Source: Ehretia macrophylla
Lineage: Eukaryota > Streptophyta > Magnoliopsida > Boraginales > Ehretiaceae
DNA length: 64,000 nucleotides
Assembly: GCA_037974665.1 (NCBI GenBank)
Contig: CM075783.1
Location: 20,182,762 to 20,246,761 of the forward strand
Direction of reading: 5' to 3'
Below the pieces are notes generated by a model that saw only the letters and a list, made by a program, of their open reading frames with translations, did not search any database and was not told the DNA's origin. Shown here one piece after another: positions 59,067 through 64,000 of the stretch (positions are counted from its first letter, which is position 1; every line of letters starts with the position of its first letter). The position numbers and the translations under genes are program-made.

Positions 59067-61580
59067 GCAAAAGATATGATGTAGGTTTTGATGCAAGCTA
59101 AGTACAAAATGTTAACCGTTATCATTGTGAACGACAAAGTAATTTATATTAGGATGAACTACTTATAATTACAAGTTTCTATATACATCCAAAATATTTG
59201 TTGTTCAAGTTCATTTTTTTTCTTTTCTTATGAACATCCTTTTGAGAATATATATTAATGGAATTAAACAATGTTATACAAGTAATGTACTCGGACACCT
59301 GCGGCCAAGAGTTAGGTGCATAGTCGTGTAATGTATTAGTTATGTTGTCATTGGCGTAACCGGTATGGATCCGAGCATTATCACAAATTATTTTATCATT
59401 CAGCTAAGTGGAAGAATGTTAACTTTTTCTTAAAGAGGTATTACGACCACATAAAATTGGACTTGACTCTTCTATAATTCTATTATGTATAATTTCATGA
59501 AATACTTCTTTCAATTAATGTCACATGTCACTATATTTCATGTGCGGCCCACATATTTTTTGCTAAACTAGCTTTCCAACTATAGTTAGAAAACATTAAA
59601 TGCTAAAATCTAACTACCATATTTAATTAGCAAAACAAATATATATAAGCGATATTTAGCTTACAAACCTATACGGTTTTTGTGCTCCAAAAAATATTAC
59701 ATGACCACTTTTTATGGCAAGTGGTTTAATGTCAACCAATGGTCTTTAAAGTCTTGAGAAAATAATTTTAATTGCTTTAATTTTAGGCTTAACCAAATAT
59801 GCACAAAGTGTCTAGTGTGAAAAACCAATAATCTTTAAAGTCTCAAGAAAATGATATAGAAGTTGGACAAAAATAAATAAATAAATAAAGCCATTATATT
59901 TTTGCTCCAAGAATTCATACGATTTTGTTTTTATATATAAAGAAGTCATATGATATTTGTTTGCGCTAACTCGTGTTGATGTTGTAGAATTACTAATTTT
60001 ATTTGTGATTATTTTAACTTTTAGTGAATTGGGGTGGGAATTTACAAGTCCTGCAAATCAATTACAGTTCGGCTACAACCTCGGACAACAACATCATAGT
60101 AGAATTTGAAAGAGCAAAATATTAAGAGTAGTAAACAAAAACATAAATAGTAAAATATTATTAATAAAATTTCACAACATAAATGATAAGATCAGAACCA
60201 TCCTTTGCAAGAATGTACTGGAAGTTTCTCCAAAATTTATTATGCAATCATAATAGATGAAATTTATATATCGAAATAAGTAGAGCCATTATAAGGTGAA
60301 AAATAATAAAGCAAGCCATAAATTGATGGAAACAAAGCAAAAGGTGAACCTAGTTAACCCTTGCTTTTCTTGAGTTGAAACTTCACTGGTGAAATTGGAG
60401 CAAAATCGTAGGTCTTTGTGTGTGTGTGTGTGTTTTTTTTTTTTTTTTGCAATATGGGGTTTTTCTTTAATCATATGCTTCCATATTTGTTTGTTAATTA
60501 AATATAGTAGTTAGATTTCAACATTTAATGCTTTCTAACCATAGTTGGAAAGCAAGTTTAGCAAAATTTATGTAGTCCGTAGATGAAATATAGTGACAAA
60601 TGACATTAATCGGGAGAGGTATTGCGAAGAATTGTAGAACAACCAAGTCCGAATTTACAATTAGAAATGTAATTGTTAAATAACAAAATTCATGAACTTG
60701 TCTCTAACCTCTTATATTATGGTATACTTGGTAAATTCATAAACTAAAAAATATATATATATTGAGTCTGTCGGATCTAATTAAGGCAATAATAAATCCA
60801 TGAACTTGGAAAGTTCATACAACCTCCTGCATATACTTTTTCATTGTGATATACTTAGTGAAATTAGTAGATTCATGAACTTTTCTTTTTAACTCTTACC
60901 TCCATAAGATTCAAATCTTGATCTCTCAATTGTTAGGGAAAGTAGCCTACCATTAGATTACCCTCATTCTCAAAAGAAGTTGGTTCATAAAAAATTCATA
61001 ACATATTATACAATTAAATCCATCATCAGAAAGGATCTTGTAATTTAAAAACGTAGGAACCAACTTCTTTTGTGTTAGCGGGCTTGAGTTGATGGACGGG
61101 GAAATTGATAAAATGAATAATAACTAAAAATCTCTTGGTCCCTCTTTTCATTCAACACAAATGTACAAATTTCTTGTTACTATTACTTGACAAACATAAA
61201 AGTATAGATTAAAGAGAGAGCAAATTGTACGTAGAACAACATTTTCAAGTCGATCCATATGTAAAAGGCACCTTCCAAATCACGTCATATACTTGTACAG
61301 CTTTGGGTTGATACGAATACCTTATATGAGGCTTATAACTTCTTTATTGATGTATACATGGTACGTAATATAATTTTAGGTCGTCAACGATAATTTGCCC
61401 AAAAACAAAAGGTCATCAACGAGAACAATTTAAGTCAAGAGAATTCCACAAGGATATAAAGCTTTTTTAACATTATTGCAGTGTCTTTGTAGAAATCCAA
61501 CAACTTCTATTGATTATTATTACTTTAGGCCAACCTTTTGAAAATTTGTCTACTGGAACCTGTGGAAACTTCTATAACAA
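59067..61580. other. Conserved 3' block C (with one insertion and deletions)
   Basis: Matches block A closely: CATCCTTTTGAGAATATATA (59237), GCATAGTCGTGTAATG (59319), GAGCATTATCACAAATTATT (59373), GTGATATACTTAGTGAAATT (60847) and GTCTTTGTAGAAATCCAACA (61482). It lacks an internal part of block A and carries the 1192-bp inverted-repeat element at 59459-60650. No gene. Confidence 0.7.
59459..60650. mobile_element. Long-TIR element, 1.19 kb
   Basis: Terminal inverted repeats of about 170-190 bases: the left arm 59459-59645 (GGACTTGACTCTTC...) pairs with the right arm 60480-60650 (...AACCAAGTCC). Shared segments include AATTAATGTCA, GCTTTCCAACTATAGTTAGA and CATTAAATG. It is absent from blocks A and B at the corresponding point. 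The interior is AT-rich, with a GT microsatellite at 60418-60434, and encodes nothing recognisable. The long arms fit a non-autonomous Mutator-like element. The target duplication is uncertain. Confidence 0.8.
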
Positions 61581-62083
61581 GTTTGGCTATTTTGTTTTGT
61601 AATTTTCAAGATAAAAATAAAATTGCATTGACGTAAACTTTTCTCATGGTGAGGTTGATGAAATCAAAACTTTTCTCGGGCTAAGTAAGATTTATTCAAA
61701 CTGAAGAGATAAGTAATCTTTCATAAAAAACAATGCACTTTACGATAAAGCCCACAATATCAATAATTACAAATCGCTGGCTCCATCCTATGCCTTGTTA
61801 TACCTGACGTAAGAACATTTTTCTTGAGAAAAGACAATCAGCGGGTGTGAATGGATGGAAAAAATTGAGCTTGGCTGCCAATCTAACGGTCCCCCAATAT
61901 GATTTTCTTGCAGAAAACAAGTTTATCTTTTTCAATCCAAACGTCCCAATTACTAACTGACCTATGTTACCTTTCATGAGATGACAAATTAATGAGATTA
62001 ATGGAAAGGAAGCAGAATCTTCGTTTTCTTGTCCTACTATTGTTTCTTGTTCCTTTCCTTCTTTTGTTGATATCAGTCTCTCA
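61581..62083. other. Intergenic, no gene seen
   Basis: Block C homology ends near 61580 (CTGTGGAAACTTCTATAAC). No supported frame or repeat up to the hAT-type element. Confidence 0.45.
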
Positions 62084-62702
62084 CAGGCGCAGATTTAGGT
62101 TGGGGTTAGTGGGGGCTGCAGTCCCTACTAACCCTAAGAGCAAGGCTATTAACAGATGAGTTAGACTCTGTTTGGCTTACCTTTTAGATACTCAAAAGTG
62201 CTTCATGTGAGTTTAAAAGCTGAACTAAGCTGTTTGACTCTTTTTTAAAAGTTCTTTTAGGTAAAAGCTAAAACTAAAAAAAGCTAAAAAATGAGAAGCT
62301 CTAAATTGAAACTTCTCAAAAAAGGCTTTTGCGAAGCTGTTTTACATAATGCAGGAAGCTATTTTTCTTTTTCTTTTTCTCAAATATATCCCTCTATATT
62401 TTTTAAAGTCCGATATTACCCTCAAATTTTTTAAAAGCTCAACATTGCCTAACACAAACCAAACAGTCAACGGCTTTTGTTCAACAGCACTTCTAACAAA
62501 AACTCTACATCTCAAAAGCTGAAATTTCACAGCTAGGTCAAACAGAGCCTTAGACCTATATTTTTTGAAAATGTGTGTATTTTTAAGTTATTTTTACATT
62601 AAAAAAATAATTTAGCCCTACTAAAAAAGAATTGTTCATATATGAGTGTTAAAATTTTCAGTTTTTAGTCCCCATTGAATAAAAATTCTGAATCTGCCCC
62701 TG
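62084..62702. mobile_element. hAT-type element carrying a nested MITE, 619 bp
   Basis: Ends CAGGCGCAGATTTAGG and CTGAATCTGCCCCTG, roughly inverted (CAGGSGCAGATT), with flanking octamers GTCTCTCA (62076-62083) and GTTTCTCA (62703-62710) that differ at one position. This fits a hAT 8-bp duplication. A Harbinger-type MITE occupies 62164-62549, leaving ~233 bases of the hAT element itself. No transposase. Confidence 0.78.
62164..62549. mobile_element. Harbinger-type MITE (family M1), 386 bp, nested
   Basis: Ends GACTCTGTTTGGC and GTCAAACAGAGCC with TTA on both sides (62161-62163 and 62550-62552). The interior matches the 45.2-kb and 48.5-kb copies. It inserted after the enclosing hAT element. 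Confidence 0.87.
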
Positions 62703-62729
62703 GTTTCTCACATATTGACGAGACTCACA

Positions 62730-63650
62730 TGTTAGAATATAATACTTGTCTCATATCGAAAAATCAGAAACTCTAAAGCCACCTTATAAGATCATGTGTT
62801 ACTCCACTTAACACCAATCATTTTTAAGAAAGAAACCAATTATTCTTAACATGGTATTAGAGCTGGGCCCTTGGTCCAGTTTTAGTCATCCGTGTATGAC
62901 CCATTTCAAATCAGGTCCACTTGTGTTCAATCTTTCGCGCGTGTTATATTCCACGCATCTTCAATCTTACACGTGTGTCTCACGTGTATTCAATCTTCCA
63001 TGTGTGACCCATCTAAAAAAATAGGTCCACAAATGTTAAATCTTTCACGTGTGACCCCTCTCAAATCAGGTCACACGTGAGGGGAGAGTATTAGAATATA
63101 ACACTTGTCCCATATGAAAAAATATGACCCCTCTCAAATTAGTCCACACGTGAGGGGGGGGGGGGTGTTAGAATATAACATTTGTCCTATATCAAAACAA
63201 TAGAAACCCTAAAGCTACCTTATAAGATCCTAGGCTACATCACACATGAGGAGGAGTGTTAGAATATAACACTTGTCCTATATCGAAAAATCAGAAACCC
63301 TAATGCTACCTTATAAGATCCTAGGGTTCTATTCTTAACATATGCATCTTCAATCTTCTACGTGTGTTCCATGTGTGTTCAATCTTCCATGTGTGATTCA
63401 TCTAAAAAAATAGGTCCACAAATGTTAAATCTTTCACGTGTGACCCCTCTTCAATTAGGTCACATGTAAGGGGGAGTGTTAGAATATAATACTTGTCCCA
63501 TATCGAAAAATTAGAACTCTAAGGTCACCTTATAAGATTCTGAGCTACTCCACTTGACACCAATTGATTTTAATATGAAAACCACTTGAGTCACATGCGA
63601 ATGATTAAAATTGGACCAAAGGCCCAACTCTGATACTATGTTAAGATTAC
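62730..63650. mobile_element. Cluster of TRIM-like terminal repeats
   Basis: Five + strand copies of a ~120-bp terminal repeat beginning TGTTAGAATATAA start near 62730, 63089, 63166, 63257 and 63477. The first ends ATTCTTAACA and is followed by a primer-binding-site-like TGGTATTAGAGC (62852). G-rich purine tracts (GAGGGGAGAG, a 13-base G-run, AAGGGGGAG) precede the later copies. The spacer contains repeated CACGTGTG and TTCAATCTT motifs. Near 63614-63647 a segment matches the first primer-site region (62846-62878) in inverted orientation. No coding sequence. The layout fits terminal-repeat retrotransposons in miniature, rearranged into a tandem and partly inverted cluster. A fossil. Confidence 0.7.
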
Positions 63651-64000
63651 TGGGTTTTCATCTTAAAACCAATTGGTGCTAAGATGGAAACCCATTATTC
63701 TTAATATCATAAATATAAGTCTCATCTACCATGTGAGAGACTGACTCATCAATATGGATTGATGCAAGAATTTTCCTTAGCTGAACTAAGATGATAGAAA
63801 TTTTAACTAGGTAAACCATGAATCAGGAAAAAGTGAACGAGCTGACTAAACAAAGGACGAAGTGGTTGTTTGAGACCATGGACTAAGCGATGAAGGTGTG
63901 ACATACATTGATTTGTTTGGAAGGGTCCTCAAATCTAGGAGGCTAGTGTAATGATCCCATATCAGAATCTCACCTTCACAAGAGGTACTTCTTAAGTACA
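63651..64000. other. Right edge, no gene seen
   Basis: The first ~60 bases (AACCAATTGGTGCTAAGATG) still resemble the TRIM terminal repeat in inverted orientation. The rest has no recognisable feature. Confidence 0.45.

Overview
The window looks like a repeat-rich, AT-rich intergenic stretch of a eudicot nuclear genome. The evidence is several families of Ty1/Copia elements (one close to the Tnt1/Tork type), plant LINE reverse transcriptase, Harbinger-, Stowaway-, hAT- and CACTA-type elements, tRNA-derived SINEs, and plant-type promoters with TATA boxes. A solanaceous plant is plausible but not proven. Host gene density is very low: only one open reading frame (15143-16795) looks like an intact host gene.

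The non-transposon backbone is a same-strand (+) array of a duplicated gene family. The intact member encodes a 550-residue protein with about ten predicted membrane segments and a long Lys/Glu-rich tail; I do not recognise the family. Recognisable broken or partial copies lie at 3204-4333, 25117-25560, 42057-43740, 50156-51204 and 58620-59066. They form two subfamilies: one with the long charged tail (3, 15 and 42 kb) and one with a short tail (25, 50 and 58 kb). Conserved 5' blocks (about 0.46-2.1, 14.25-15.14, 40.82-42.06 and 48.95-50.15 kb) and conserved 3' blocks (17.57-24.85, 25.68-37.13, 51.4-52.8 and 59.07-61.58 kb) repeat with the genes, so the duplication units are multi-kilobase segments.

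Mobile elements have expanded the array. From left to right: a solo-LTR-like insert (1.6-1.9 kb), a Copia remnant (2.3-3.2 kb), a LINE split by a Tnt1-like Copia element (4.7-12.6 kb), a hAT element and a Copia element with 5-bp target duplication (17.8-23.3 kb), three very long solo LTRs, two of them nested (27.2-35.5 and 37.1-40.4 kb), CACTA-like elements with subterminal repeats (35.6-36.7 and about 44.7-45.1 kb), two long-inverted-repeat elements (46.2-47.3 and 59.5-60.7 kb), a Stowaway MITE, SINEs, an unclassified retroposon (51.9-52.4 kb), a second target-site-flanked Copia element (52.8-58.2 kb), and a cluster of TRIM-like terminal repeats (62.7-63.65 kb). Four related Harbinger-type MITEs (3.3, 45.2, 48.5 and 62.2 kb) are scattered through the array.

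The most interesting object is the membrane-protein family itself: an array with one intact and at least five decayed members, and a tail that varies by short-repeat expansion, length changes in A-runs and truncation. All similarities were judged by eye; no search was run.
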